Part shown: in pieces, positions 11,397 to 23,642 of the stretch | Numbering within the stretch: the stretch's first letter is position 1 | Layout: the number at the start of each line of letters is the position of its first letter | Source of the DNA: Allomyces arbusculus | Lineage: Eukaryota > Blastocladiomycota > Blastocladiomycetes > Blastocladiales > Blastocladiaceae | DNA: 64,000 nucleotides | Assembly: GCA_027604705.1 (NCBI GenBank) | Contig: JADHYV010000001.1 | Coordinates: 310,001 to 374,000 of the forward strand | Reading direction: 5' to 3' | Notes under the pieces: generated by a model | Database searches by the model: none | The model's input: the letters and a program-made list of their open reading frames with translations, nothing else | What the model was told of the DNA's origin: nothing | Made by a program: the position numbers and the translations under genes

Positions 11397-13479
11397 CTAG
11401 GCCTGGCCACCCGTCTGCATGGCCACAGCCGCACTCTTGTACAGAGCTGCGCGTGCCGCCTCGGAATCGCTCGCGCCATCGCCCGACCCCTGCGACGACC
11501 CGTTGTGATCCTCGACGTGCCACGGCATCGCGTTCGCCGCCGTGTTCTCGTCGGCATCCGCCGAAGCCGACGCGGTCGCAGACGCCGGCGCCGAGTAGAG
11601 CGTGAACAGGCCCGCGGGCGACGCGCGCAGCGGCAGCTTGTGCGGGTGCAGCGTCATCTTGATGGTGCCGTCGACGCCGTGCGCCACGTGCGGCGTCACG
11701 TACGACAGGAGCGAGATGTGGTAGTCGTCGACGGTCGCAGGCGTGCCGTAGTTGATGAGCGTGTAAGTCAAGTCGCTGTTGACGGCCTTGAGGTCGAGCA
11801 TCCAGTCGCCCGACTGCGCATCCGGGCGCACTGTCACGAGTACCAGCGTCGGTGCTGCCGTCGTCGAGGCCGCAGCGGCGGGGGACGTGGGCGACGTGGC
11901 CTCGCCCGAACCGGCACAGGGAGTCGCAGCAAGCGAAGCATGGCCGACCATGGGCGACCCAGGGGTCGTCGGCGGGAACGAGTGCGGGCGGCGGCCAGGC
12001 GTGTGGCCAGGCGTGTGGCCAAAAGGCGAGCCAGCAGTGTTACCCGTCCCAGCGGTCGCCGGGTTTCCCCGGATCGCAGCCAGTGTCTGTGGCAGCGTCT
12101 CGGGCAGTAGCAAATGCGCGACGGCCGGCGTGAACTGGGCGGCCAACTGCTGGTGCAGCGCGATCGCCTCATCGCGTGAGTTGGTCATAACAATGAACCC
12201 CTGGAGCGTCGATGCAGCAAGCGCAGCGGCGGCCACGGCCGCCTGGAAACTCGCGCGCGGCGTCGCGGTGGGCCCCGTCGTCGACCGCGGGGTCGTGGCA
12301 CCACTCGACGCGCCGCTCGTGGGCGGCGTCGGGTTGTACTCTTGCACGACGCCATTCGCGACCGTGACGGCATTCTCCACGGTTTGACGATTGGTCAAGA
12401 CTTGCATGAGCGCGGCAAACCGATCGTTGCTCGCGACAAAGTGGTGCGGAATGTGCGCGAGGTACCTGAACAGGTGCTTGGTGAACGACGGCAGGCACGG
12501 CCGCGGGAAGACTGTGTGCGGGAACGCCTTGGGGCACACCATGATCTTGAGGTACGACTCGCAGAACGTGGGCGTCGGCGCTTGGGGAGCTGTTGAACCT
12601 CCTTGGCCAGGAGTGCCGCTCGACGTGGCACCGGCCGCGGCCGACGAGGACGACGACGAGGACGTGGCCGACGACGGCGGCAGGATACGGAACACGCTCG
12701 CGATTCGCTCGGTCAGATACTGCACGTTCGAGTTCCAGTGGCGCGAAAACAGCACGAGCTTGACGGGATGATCCTTGGACGAGAGCGGCAGACGAATGAC
12801 AATCGCCGACAAGTCCTCGACCAACTGCTGCACGCCCGCGGGCTCGTGCACGCGCGAAATCTCATCGACAATCAGGTACTTGACGTTATCGAGCCGCAGG
12901 TGCTGCGACTCGACGACCATGCGCAGCGAGCTTGGCGTCGAGACAATGATATCGTAGTCGTTGAGCTGCCGCACGAGGCGCGTGCGCATAATGTTGCCGA
13001 GGATTGCGAGATACGAGACGAGCCGGTGCGGCTTGGGCGGCGGTGGCGGCGCGCCGTGCGGGTAATGGCCATGGTGCTGCTGGTGGTGATGCCGGTCGCG
13101 CACGCCCACCATGTCCTGCGACTTCATCCACGACTCGGTGATAGCCGTCGCCAGGTCGCCTAGTAATTTCTTCATTTTCATGACGGCCTCCTTGGTCGGG
13201 AGTAGGATGATGGCCTTGGGGCCAAGACCCGCCGAGAGCCCAGGTGGCGGCGCGCCGGGGAGCGTGCCGTTCGGGTTCGGGACACCGCCGTTGAGCAACA
13301 GCTGGTGCTGACCGCGCAGCGCCGCGGGCGCGAGCCCGGGCGTCGTGCTGCCGGCGTACATGCCGTTGACGTAGGGCTGCTGCGACTGTTGCTGCTGCGC
13401 CTGCTGTTGTTGTTGCTGCTGCTGTTGCTGCTGCTGGAACATCATGGCCGCGTGCGCGGCAGCTGCCTGCTGCTGCGCT

Positions 13480-13517
<38 letters not shown>

Positions 13518-16455
13518 GCCGCCGCGCTGGAAGTGGCTGCCACGCACAATGTAGTCGATGCAGCCGAGCAGGTAACTCCACGTCTTGCCGGACCCACCCT
13601 CGCCTATCGCGAGCATCAAGTGTGGCATCTTCTCCTTGTTGATAATCTTGTCCGAGTAGGCAACGAGCGGACGCACAAACAGCGGCAGAACGTGCGCCTG
13701 GAGCGGTGTGAGCCGGTAGATGCCAAAGTTGTTGGCCGCGTAGACGGTCGTCCACGACAAGAGGTGGTTCGGGGCACTGCAGAACGAGAAAAGAGGTAAG
13801 CATCGTTCGCACAGCGTTGAATCCGTATCGTCAAACAAACAAAGAACGTACTTGGTGCACGACGGAATATGCAGCTCCACCGCGCGCTCACCCAACACTA
13901 CCTGCTCGACGAGGACAAACGCAATCGACGTCGGGAACTGGTGCACCGACGGCGGACTCGCGAGCGGCCCGCCCGGATGCTGCGCAGCCACGAGCCGTCC
14001 ACCGGGCCCCATGACCATTGCGGCGCCACTCGCCGCGTTCCCGTACCCGGCAGCCGCCACATTCGCACTCGATCCAGTCGAGTTGGGGGGCGCGTACCCG
14101 AAATGGAAATCGACATGATCGCCACCCAGAATCGACAGGTAGGCCGGGAACGGCGACGGAAACTTGGCCGCAAGCAGATGAATTCGCGACGCGATCCAGG
14201 AACTCATCGCCTGCAACGACGGCACGACCGAGGGCGCCGCGGGCGGCGCCTGGACAGCGGCCATGGCCGCGGCATGGTACGGGTGCTGCTGCTGGTACTG
14301 GTGGTGGCCCGCGAGAAGCGTCTGCTGCTGCGCGAGCGTTGCGTGCGTGAGGACCGGCGTGTGGTGCTGCGCTTGGTGCGCATGGTGCATGTGGTACTCG
14401 GGCGCCGAATCCATGAGCAGAGCGCCGTGCGCCATGTGCGGCGTCACGCTCCCGTTGCCGGCACTCAGCGAATGCCGGTGATGCGGGGCGGTACCGCGCG
14501 CCGACCGCGCGCTGACGAGACCGGCATTCGCCATGACGGGCGTGTTCCCACCGGTAAAAGACCGCCGGTGGTACATCTGCTGCTGCTGGTGCTGCTGGTC
14601 CTGCACGTCCATGGGCACGAGCGCGGCCGACGAGACCATCGGCGACATGGCCGCAAACGCCGGCGCGGGGGACTGGAGTGCGTGGTGCGCCAGCGTCGGT
14701 GTCTGCTGTGGCCACACACCGCCATGCCCGACATACGCATCATGGCCATGGACCGACAGGTGCGCCGGGAACGGCGACCCGGGCATATCCGCAAACTGCG
14801 CGGCCTCGAGCGACGACGTGCGCTGCGGGACACCGGTATTGCTACTGCTCGACGCGGCAAAGTAGGCGCCAGCCTCGAGTCCGGTCGTATCCAACGGGGT
14901 CGACCCGGGCGCACCAAACCCGGCAAACGAGTGGCGCTTGGAAATGGCCGCATCGTGTGCGTCGTGCGCACGCGCGACCCCTGGGAGCGGACCCACATCA
15001 AACTGCGCCGAGAGCCGGTGCAGCTGCCGCGGCGTCGGTGCCGGACTACCATACGCGAGCATTTCGTTCAAGTCGGTCGCGCCCTGTGCAGCCTGGTGGT
15101 GGTGGTACATGGGCGGCATCGACCGGCGCTTCAAGTTGCGCGGCGTCGTTGGCGCACCACCAACGAGATCGGGATCGAATCGCGCGCTCAGATCCTCAGC
15201 GCTCGGCACGTGGTGCAGGATATGCGATTGCGGCGACGCGGGTGCCGGCAGGTTCAGGGAGAGTCGCGATCCGGGTGCGCGCAACGATGCGACCATTTCG
15301 GATTGCGGTGAAGGTGCGGCGGCGGTCGGGCGGTACGCGGCGTTCGACAGCGGGTGGCCACCCTGGAACGCGCCAAGCGCCCCTGACGACGCGAGCGTCT
15401 GGTGCTGCGGGCGTGGCGACGGCTGGTACTCGCCGGCCTGCTGGTCCTGCGCGGCGCTCGGGTAAAACGGGGCGGCATTCGGCGCGAGCGTCGCGCGGCC
15501 GAGGAACGGCGTCGACCGCGACCGGTTCATACCCGGGCGCGGACTCTCGAGGCCACCCATGGGCCCCGACACTGGCGGCGATCCACGCGTCAGATCATCG
15601 CCCATACCCGGGGGCGGGAACAGGCCCAACGAATTGCGTGACCCAGCACTAGCCCCAACGGCACGGTTCGTGGTGGCAGCTACCGCCGGCGGTTCCGGCA
15701 ATTCAGCCGACGGCGTACGCTGCGCCGGTGCGGCCGTGAGCAACCGATCCGTTGCCTCGGCGACAGCACTCAAGCTAATCATCGACGACGGCCGACGACG
15801 GCCTGGTGCGCTCGAACTCTGCCCCGGGGCCGCGACGGTGCACGGCGACGGCGTGCCGAGCGGCGACGCCTCGGCCGATTCCGCGGTCGACGACGGGAGC
15901 TGGTGCGGCGGGTAAAAATGCACGGGCGCGGCCGCCATTTCCGTTACGGTCGCGAGCTTACCGTCGGCGCTGTGGAAAGACCCGCGGTGGTGGTTGAACG
16001 GCTGCTGCTGCTGTTGTTGCTGCTGGGCCGACGGGTACATGGCCGGGCTGCCGGAACTCGACGGCGTGCCGACAACTTGCGCGCCGTTCCCGCCACCTGC
16101 TGCGAGCGCGACCGGGTCCTGGACGAGGTCCGGGTGGCCCAAGTGGTAGTCGGACGGGTAGAATCCGGGGGAGACAAAGTCGTGGAACGACGACGGGCGC
16201 GTCGACGGTTGCGACGGTGTGTGCGTTGATGATGTGGACGAGACCGACCCGGGCGCGTGCTCGGCCATGTATAGTGACCGGCGGTGCGGGTGGGTTGTGG
16301 TCGGTAAGGTCGGATCGAGCATGGCGTCGGGCTCGGCTTGGTGCTCGAGATGTGATGGCTGTTGCTGCTGCAAATGGTGCGCTTGGTGCTGCGAGGGCGC
16401 GTGGAACGAGTGGAAGTCTTGGCCGATCGAGTACCGGTGTTGCTGCTGGGCCGCT

Positions 16456-16493
<38 letters not shown>

Positions 16494-17057
16494 TTGTTGT
16501 TGCTGGTACGCCTGCTGCTGGAATTGCTGGTGTTGGTACTGCTGTTGCTGTTGCTGCTGGTGGTACTGCTGCTGCTGACTCGCGGCAAACGCGGCATTCG
16601 CGACACGCGCGTCGTCCCCGTCCAAGTCACCACCACTACCACCGCGTACGGGCCGCGTCACATTCGCATTCGCATTCACCCCCACAAGCCCGAGCCCCGC
16701 GGGCCCGTGCGCAAGCCCCGACGCGGCGAGCTCGCTGGCCTTGAGGTTCAGGTTCGGCAAGTCGTGCCAGGCGCGAATCACGTGCTGCATCGAGTCGGCC
16801 GACCCAGACGGCAGCCGCGGGGTTGTTGGTTCGGCCGCGGTCGCGGCCACAGCGGCATGCCGCGGATCGAGCGCGAGCGGCGAGAACCGATCGACCAACT
16901 CGGCCAGGTCGAGGTCCGCGGCGGTTGCAGCCGCGTCGAGCGGACCCCAGGGCCCCGGAGCGGTGCGGTCGGTCGGGGTCGTCGCGGTCGGTGCCGCAGC
17001 GGCAGAACCGGACGCTGCCGTCATCGTCGACGACGACGTCGGTCGCGTGCCGAGCAT
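11397..17057 (-). CDS. Giant poly-Gln protein with degenerate DEAD-box helicase core (likely pseudo-helicase)
   Basis: Two exons, complement of 11397..13776 and 13852..17057, encode 1,861 aa. The 75-bp intron (GTACGT...GCAG) is in frame and stop-free. Residues 1 to about 930 are low complexity with several Gln runs. A RecA1-like domain follows: Q-motif-like FGIYRLTPLQAHVLP, intact P-loop GEGGSGKT (about 1126-1133, bases 13581-13604), LLPTKEA for motif Ia, VSTPSSL for Ib, VDEISR for DEAD and LFSRHW for SAT. RecA2 keeps GFIVMTNSRDEA (motif IV) and LINYGTP, but lacks the ATDVAARG.D and HRIGR.GR motifs. A Gln-rich insert of about 50 residues lies inside RecA1. The fold is supported. ATP binding is plausible; unwinding is doubtful because motifs V and VI are lost. 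An RNP scaffold is an inference. Start is the ATG at 17057. Confidence 0.8.
13384..13517. repeat. CAG/CAA trinucleotide tract coding poly-Gln inside the RecA1-like domain
   Basis: On the coding (minus) strand this is mainly CAG with some CAA, giving two Gln runs split by an Ala/His-rich piece. It sits between the P-loop segment and motif Ia, an unusual place for a homopolymer in a helicase fold. Confidence 0.85.
16441..16573. repeat. CAG/CAA trinucleotide tract coding poly-Gln in the N-terminal region
   Basis: Runs of CTG/TTG on the plus strand are CAG/CAA codons in the helicase-like gene. The longest pure run codes about 15 consecutive Gln; Tyr and His interrupt the rest. A smaller tract lies at 16001-16026. 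Confidence 0.85.
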
Positions 17058-17905
17058 CTTGGTCAGTGGAGGGACCGGGGCCGTAGAGCGCCGGTCGGGA
17101 TCCGTTGCACCTAGGGAGGTGGTGGCGAGAAAAAGGGGAGGCCAGAGTTAGCGTTTGGTGAGGCGCCCGAGGCGGGTCGTGGCGAGGGTGGACGAGCAAG
17201 AGGGCCGCGTACCGACGACGTTGCGCGGGGCAGGCCCGTCGGCGGGTCAGGGATCACGGGCGAGGTGGGCACGGTTGGTCGTGCTGCGTTGCGTTGGTGG
17301 CCGTCGGTGGCGGCAGGCAGCCGTGGAGGGTCGTGCCCGCGTGGCACAGCACTGCTTGGCCGACCACCTTGCTTGAGGTTCAAGTTGCCCCCGTACACGC
17401 GCAACTGGCGCGGAAATCACTTGCGGCCACGCACGGCCGCGGCAGCACGAGTTGCGCTCAGCGTGGTCGGTTCGTGGTCGCGCCGGTGGTCGCGGGTTTT
17501 CGCACTCGTGGTCGGCAATCAAAGTGTCGAGATCGTCACGCTCGTTCGCGCTTGGTCGTGGCTGGCTGCTGCGTTGCTGGTCCTGGATCGCGCGCGGCAA
17601 GACGGCAGGCCACCGTCCCAGCGCGGCAGTCGGGGAACACGGCACGACGGGGTCGAGGCGTGTGTGGTTGGGCACGGCGACAGCGGCAGCGACGGCGGCG
17701 GACCAAGTGCGCGCGCTGGCTTGAGCAAGCGCCCACAAACGACGAAGCACGACCGCTTGGGCCGCCACCATGTGGTCACACGTGCGACTGCCCTCACCGC
17801 TGCTGATCCTCCTTCGCCCTCACCCTCACCAGCACTCAAAAAGAATTCGCTGTGTTTTGTATAAATTAGAACTGATAATGTCCAATACAACTCGCCCGCC
17901 CGCTG
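17058..17905. other. Intergenic region upstream of the helicase-like gene
   Basis: 5' flank and probable leader of the large helicase-like gene, and 3' flank of the 7TM gene. All long frames here are composition artefacts; no RNA gene or repeat seen. Confidence 0.5.
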
Positions 17906-19075
17906 CTACGGCTGTCCGGGCCTCGGGTGAGGCTCGCTCGCGAGAAGCGCGACCGTATCGGCCGAACATGCATCGTGACCCGCGGTCCCCGACGGCGCAG
18001 CGGCTGTCATCGCTGGTGAAATCCGCGTCGACGCCGACAGGACGGGCGTGGGCGTGAGTGCTGGCGGCACCGAAATCGCCGGTAATGTCGGCGCCTTGGA
18101 AATGGCCGTCATCATCAATGCGGGCGCGACAAACGTATTGGGCGTGCCCGGCGCGCTCGTTACAGCCGCACCGCCGCCACTGGTCACGGCCCCGGGGGGT
18201 CCCGTCCACTGCGCGGTGCGTCCCGCCGTGCCCGCATTCCGCGCGCCGGCCGACGACGACGGCCAGCTGAGGGAGTCGCCCGGGATACTCGCGGCGGCCT
18301 TGACGGTCAGTGCCGCGTTGAGCGTGATCAGTGCGAGCAGGAGTTGTTCGGCGTAGACCGATGCGGTCACGCTCGGGTTCGCAATCCCAACCAAGAGCGT
18401 CGCGACGACGACAATCAGCATGACCAGCTCATAGCTGAGCAAGATGCGGATATTAAGAAACTGCCGAACGTGCTCGAACCGTTTCGCGAGCAGCGGATTG
18501 GTGCGCGCGACGCCTAGCAGCGACACATCTGTGTAGACAGCGAGCGCGGCGTAGTAGAGCACAGCAAGGACGTTAAACACGCGGTACCCGTACTTGAACA
18601 GGCCCGAATCGCGCGCGCGGACCGAGTCCCAGTCGGTCGTCGTGTAGGCCGCGACTTGACACACGGCCGTAGCCACGCTTAGGACAGCGTACCCGCCCGT
18701 ATACGCCGTAACCCATGGCCGCCAGGCCGCTGCGGTCCCCCCGGGCATCAAGACGGCTGTCGACCGCAGGTAGGTCAGGTGCACGGTCACGATCGAGTGC
18801 AATCGCTTACCGAGATTGATGGCGACGAGTGCGGCAGTGATCGGGAATTCGTCGGGGTTGGCGAACCATCCGAGCACCGAGACGAGAATCACGATATCGA
18901 CGGTGATACTGAGCACAGCGCTGCCCAGAATCGCACGCTGCAACGGGCGGCCACGGTACTGGTAGAGTACGCAATTGACAGCCTCCACAGTCGTCATGAG
19001 CGCGGGGATACAAGTGATCAGGCCCGACGCGCGACTGAGCAGCAGCTGCGTGTCGGCACCGAGATGGTTGGCCAT
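17906..19075 (-). CDS. Seven-transmembrane protein, GPCR-like topology
   Basis: A single exon codes 389 aa. I start at the ATG at 19075 (context ccacgATGG); the frame runs upstream, but that stretch is charged and unlike protein. Seven hydrophobic segments are visible, roughly at residues 17-37, 48-71, 75-100, 117-142, 165-187, 210-232 and 240-262. They are linked by short loops, and a Ser/Thr/Ala/Pro-rich cytosolic-type tail of about 120 residues follows. There is no signal peptide and no class-defining motif (no DRY or NPxxY). The layout fits a plasma-membrane receptor or sensor of a fungal-specific family. I cannot name the family or ligand, and a transporter-like role is not excluded. Confidence 0.75.
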   Translation of the reverse strand: MANHLGADTQLLLSRASGLITCIPALMTTVEAVNCVLYQYRGRPLQRAILGSAVLSITVDIVILVSVLGWFANPDEFPITAALVAINLGKRLHSIVTVHLTYLRSTAVLMPGGTAAAWRPWVTAYTGGYAVLSVATAVCQVAAYTTTDWDSVRARDSGLFKYGYRVFNVLAVLYYAALAVYTDVSLLGVARTNPLLAKRFEHVRQFLNIRILLSYELVMLIVVVATLLVGIANPSVTASVYAEQLLLALITLNAALTVKAAASIPGDSLSWPSSSAGARNAGTAGRTAQWTGPPGAVTSGGGAAVTSAPGTPNTFVAPALMMTAISKAPTLPAISVPPALTPTPVLSASTRISPAMTAAAPSGTAGHDACSADTVALLASEPHPRPGQP

Positions 19076-20367
19076 CGTGGAAGTGCGGTGGTGGACGTGA
19101 TGGTCGCGGTGGTCACACGCACGCGGGCTCTTGCTTCCGGTTTCTTGCCGCGCAAAGACGGTGGAGAATGTCGACCAACACGATCTCGGCACAAATTGCT
19201 CGTCGTTCGCGTTGTGCCCGGCGGTTGGTCGAGTGAATGGCGCAACGCTTGCGGCAAGGGCAACCAGCTTGAGTTCAGTTCAGAACGCTCCGACGTGGTT
19301 TAGATGTGTCTTCGCGTTTGGGTCGGCCAGCGGGACCCAACTTGGTCGAGTGGAGTACGTCAAGTCGTGCGCTGGGAAAGCCAAGTCAGACAGGAATTGT
19401 TTGCTGTTGGACGGGAGATGAAGGCGCTGAAGTGGGCGAGAGAGCATGGTTGGCCCATCGTCGTCGTCCGCGGCCCATCGCCTCGACTTGTGACCTGTCG
19501 GTCGGTGGCAGGGGATCATCAGCTGGGGCAACGATTTTTGCAGCAAGTCGCGCACGCGCGGTCAGGCAGTCCATTGTTCGTCGAGTTGTCTTGCAGGGCG
19601 CCCACCGGGAACAGAGCGGTAGAAGAACGTTGCGTCGAGGCGAGCGGTGGTGGGGAGCGGTCAGAACTCGAGATCGTGTGCGCAAAAGCGGCACAAGCAC
19701 GGAAAACCGTGACGAGAAGGCAAGAACAAAATCAAAGGCCTGCAATGGTGAGACTGGGAACTGAGAAGCATTTAATGAATTAATCCATTTCTCTTCTCCG
19801 GTGCATCGATCAGTTCATGCTCGTGCTCTTTTCAAGGGTGAGTGCAAGGGTGCAACACGGTCACCGGGAGGTTGAGGGAGAGGGATGATGCGAACTTGAT
19901 GGAGAGTTAATGGCGCGCCAAAGAACGGTCCAAAGCGCTGCGATCACATTTTATGGACCTGCTGAAGATGGTCTGACGTGTGCCAAGCTCGCCAAGACAC
20001 CCGCGATGGAGCCAGCCAAGACATCCGGTGCAACGGACCGGTGCACGTTCCCATGGCAAAACAGCAACTACAGATACCGACACGACGGCGACGAATGCTG
20101 GGCAGAGAGTGGCCCTGCATTTGGACGTGGGAATCGACAAGACAAGACCCGACCCAAGAAAATGGATGGAATACAGCACTCGCAACAATCGCAAACGAAA
20201 CCCAGGGATGGATGGCGGATCAAGAAACGACCAGGATGGAAGGCCCATCGGAGGAAAACAAGGAGGAAAAAAGACCAAGCAAAGATAAAAAACGAGACAT
20301 CACCTGCAACAAAAAGTTCTATCGCGGCGCCACCCCATCGGAATTGGCACCACCACGCGGGGACCAC
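19076..20367. other. Intergenic region between the 7TM and DUF7707-like genes
   Basis: About 1.3 kb holding the promoter of the 7TM gene and the 3' flank of the DUF7707-like gene. Frames on both strands have no recognisable domains or consistent codon bias. Confidence 0.5.
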
Positions 20368-21118
20368 TTACAGGACAGCGAGGATGACGGTGCCGACAAG
20401 CGCGAGCGCCGACCCAATCAGGCCGGCGTTGGCGGTGAGGACGGCCATGGAGTTGTCGGGCAGGGTGATGCCCGTGGGCGTCGACGTGGCCGAGGCGGTT
20501 GCGTCGATCGAGGTCGTCTCGGTGGCCGTGACGTTCGGGTTGGTCTTGACCTTGCCGCACGGGAACTGCTCGTTGCACGTGTCGGTGCAGTTTTGGTTGC
20601 CGGCGGGGCAGGCGCGGATGCACGGCTGCCACTTGTAGTTGACTAGATACAAAAAAAAATGCGTGCCAAGACGTGGGGATAGGTCAGCGTGCGCCACCTC
20701 AATTGCGGGACCCCGATCGAGAGAGGCAGGAAGAGATACGCAACGGCAGACAAAGTAAGGGATGGTCAGATCCACGTCCTCGGACGCGGTCGGGTCGGTG
20801 CCGTTTTTGCACGAGCACTGGTAGGCCAGCGTGTTGTAGTTGCAGTTGTTGACACGCGTCTGCTGCGCGCACACGTTGGTGCAGACGCGAGTCTGCTGCA
20901 GGCACCACTCCTGGCGCGTCTTGATGGCCGTCATGTTGATTTGGGCCGCTAAAAGTCGGCAAAGGTGGTCGCGGTCAGCGACCGATGGTGATGGGTATTA
21001 CTGCGCGGGCTTGGAATCCAGGGCACGAACCCGTCTGAGCCGACACGGCGGTCGCACAGGCCAGGACGGCCACGACAACGGCGAGAGCAATGGCGAGAAC
21101 TGAGCGCGACGAGGTCAT
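20368..21118 (-). CDS. Secreted cysteine-rich GPI-anchored protein, DUF7707-like
   Basis: Three exons, complement of 20368..20642, 20745..20948 and 21031..21118, give 188 aa. Residues 1-27 are a signal peptide (SVLAIALAVVVAVLACATA) ending near VSAQ. The mature part has the pattern TRQEWCLQQTRVC..VC, then YQCSCKNGTDP, IPYFVC, and three further Cys pairs (QPCIRAC, NCTDTC, PCGK). This resembles fungal DUF7707 proteins, whose members start with a (T/S)RQ.WC motif. A Ser/Thr-rich stalk and a hydrophobic end (LIGSALALVGTVILAVL) with a preceding Asn/Ser site predict a GPI anchor. It probably sits on the outer plasma membrane or wall; its molecular role is unknown. Intron 2 (102 bp) is in frame and stop-free; its donor, GTTGCG, is the weakest in this gene. 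Confidence 0.82.
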
Positions 21119-22166
21119 GGTTGGTTGTTGGTTGTTGATTGGTCGGTCGGTCGGTCGACGTTGGTCGTGCAGAAACCGGTGCTGAAGGGGGCGAGGGGCG
21201 GAGGCGGTGCGCCGTGACTCGTCGAAGGGAGCAGTGGGAGCTGGGCTAGGCGCCGGAGCACTGCAGCGAGTGCGGGGCGCGGGGTCGTGCAAGAGCGGGG
21301 TGGGGAGTTGGCGGGAGGGCGGGCCGATGGTGGTCGGTCGTGGTGGTGGTCAGTGGTGGTGGTGGTGCCAGTCCGTGGTGGTGCCAGTCGGTGTCGATGG
21401 AGAAGCCGAAGCCGAGCGGCCGGCGCCACTCTCCGCTCACCACCGCGGCGGGCGCAGCCTCCTTGCGGCTTTGGCATGCCAAAACCATCGTCAACCTAAA
21501 TCACCCAACCTTTTCCGCTCTTTCCGCCGCGCCGTGCGCCGCTCCGGGCGACACCAAGGCGCGCAACGAGGCACGTGTAAATCATGTCTCACGGCGCGAT
21601 ACAGCGGCGCGCCGGCATCACGTGCCTCGCGCCGCCCTGCCCGTCGTCCGCGTTGCCGCTGCCGCCGACTTGGACCCGAAAGCGTTGCCGCTCAACCTCA
21701 CGCCGACGCTGTCCATTACTAACACCAAGAGTCCCAGCACTCTGATCGCGAGCTGCACAATTGCTGCCTTGGACCCGTCCAGCTGAATAATCCGCGCTTA
21801 CAACTAAACCAGCATCGCAACGGCCCAGCCCAGCACAGCACGCACCATAGACCAATAGACGCCGCTGCACCTGACGACGCTTGCGCCCTACTATTCCAAC
21901 GAACGGGAATCGTGGTTTTAGTTGTGGCCAAGCTCGCCATCGCCGAGATCAGGTGCCACCCAACTGATTTGGAGCACCATCGACGCTTGCGTTGGACCGT
22001 TACTGACGCTCCAGCATCATGCTTGGCTTCCTAATTTGCAAATCAGAACGGGAAATCCAAGTGGGGCCTTCTCCACCGTCGTACGCGGCGACGTGGTTGC
22101 CCGCGTGTGAAACTATCCGCTCTCCGCGCCAAATCCCTCGCACCTCGCCACCTCACGCCCGCAACC
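21119..22166. other. Divergent promoter region between the DUF7707-like and PP2C genes
   Basis: Shared upstream region of two head-to-head genes. A GTGGTG-rich simple-sequence patch lies at 21325-21395 (CACCAC on the other strand). No gene or RNA seen. Confidence 0.6.
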
Positions 22167-23642
22167 ATGGTGCACCGCCACTCGAACGCACACCTGCACC
22201 ATCACCACGTGCAACCGCACGCCGACACCGTGCCCGACCACGCAAAACCGCCCGGCTCCACCCCCTCGACGCGTCCGACCAAAAGCCCGCGTAAGCGGCG
22301 CGCGTCGCGCGTGACCCCACCGCGGCGCCCGTACCGCGCGCACGCACCGCTCACCGTCACCCTGGCCCCGGACCTGACCGCTTACGTCGCGTCCTACCAC
22401 GACCCGGGCCGCCGCGCCGAGCAGCAGGACGAGACGCTGGTCGCGGCCGTCGATGACTTGCAAGCAGTCGTGATTGGCGTGCTCGACGGACACGGGCCCG
22501 ATGGCGGGCGTGTGGCGCGTTTCGCGCGTGATTTGCTGGCGGAAATCGTGCCACAGTGTTTACGTGAAGTGGTGGCCACGTCGTCGGTGAGCGATGCGGA
22601 TGCGGCGCTCGACGAGCTGATTGTGCAGGTCGCACTGCAGACAGCGTTTGCGCGCGTCGCGCGCGCCGTGCTCGAAAACGACGAACTCGATTGCTATATT
22701 AGCGGGACGACGGCGGTGGTCGCTGTGGTCACGGCCGACGCGTGCTATGTGGCCAATGTAGGCGACAGTCGTGCTGCGATCGCGCAAAAACCGGCCTCGG
22801 CATTATCAGTGGCCGAGTTGCCGCCGGAACAGAATGGGGAAAAGAAATTGCCGGAAAAGGAGGCGGTGGAAAAGTGGATAGGAGTGCGCTTGACGCGGTG
22901 TGTAGCGACGTTACTTGTCTCGGATTGTTATTTATCACGGATGAACGATGAGGTTCACTTTTTTGTGCCTTGTGTGCATTGTGTGCGCACCCATTAGTGA
23001 CCACACGTGCGACGATCCAGACGAGCTCGAGCGGGTTCAAGCAGCCGGCGCGCGCGTGGACCGGTTAGCGCCCAACGAAGGTATATTCTCGCGTTGTGCT
23101 CGCCATTTCACGCCCCACGCAGCGCTGGTCACTGACCACTTCTCTCCCCACCGGTAGACGACAGCCCGTTGCGCATCTTCAAGGGCACGCTACCCTACCC
23201 CGGCATCGTCGTGACCCGCTCGATCGGCGACTCGGTTGCCAAGAAACTGGGCGTCGTCGCCGACCCGGAATTCACGCACCACCGGATCGACCCGTCGCGC
23301 GACGTGGCCGTGCTCGTCGCGTCGGACGGTGTCTGGGACGGCTTACCGCACGACCACGAGGCCGTGCGGCACGTGGCCGCCGCCGTCCGCCCGGCGCGCG
23401 GCACGACTGACCGCGACGTCTGGACGGCCGCGGCCGAATCGGCGTCGCGCAAAGTGTTGCGCGCGGCACTGCGCGGCCTGGACCGGCGCGAGATTGATGA
23501 TAACGTGTCGAACGTTTGTGTGCTGCTAGTGCGGCACGCGCCGCCGTTGCCGCCGCGGCCGGCGAGTGTGGTGCCGACGGAAGCGAGCACGGCAGTGACG
23601 GAGGGGTCGGCGGAGATGATGGCACCGATTGAGGAAAGTTGA
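22167..23642 (+). CDS. PP2C-family (PPM) serine/threonine phosphatase
   Basis: Exons 22167..22897, 22998..23080 and 23158..23642 give 432 aa. Start is the ATG at 22167 (context caaccATGG). After about 65 basic/His-rich residues comes a full PP2C domain. It has EQQDE in place of the usual R...ED motif, GVLDGHGPDGG with the metal-binding Asp near residue 106, SGTTAVV, YVANVGDSRAA, LTRDHTCDDPDELERV (made by the first splice), VTRSIGD, LVASDGVWDGL and DNVSNVCVLLV. The metal ligands Asp-Gly, SDG and DN are all present, so it should be an active Mn/Mg-dependent phosphatase. Its substrate is unknown. Introns are 100 and 77 bp with donors GTGTGT and GTATAT, unlike the GTACGT used nearby. Confidence 0.92.

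Noticed and set aside
13869-15311. 480-codon plus-strand frame opposite the helicase-like gene
   Set aside because: Arg/His-rich antisense of a GC-rich coding exon; no protein-like pattern.
13384-16573. CAG runs as a non-coding microsatellite or transposon tail
   Set aside because: Every run keeps the open frame and codes Gln in a long gene; no target-site duplications or element around them.
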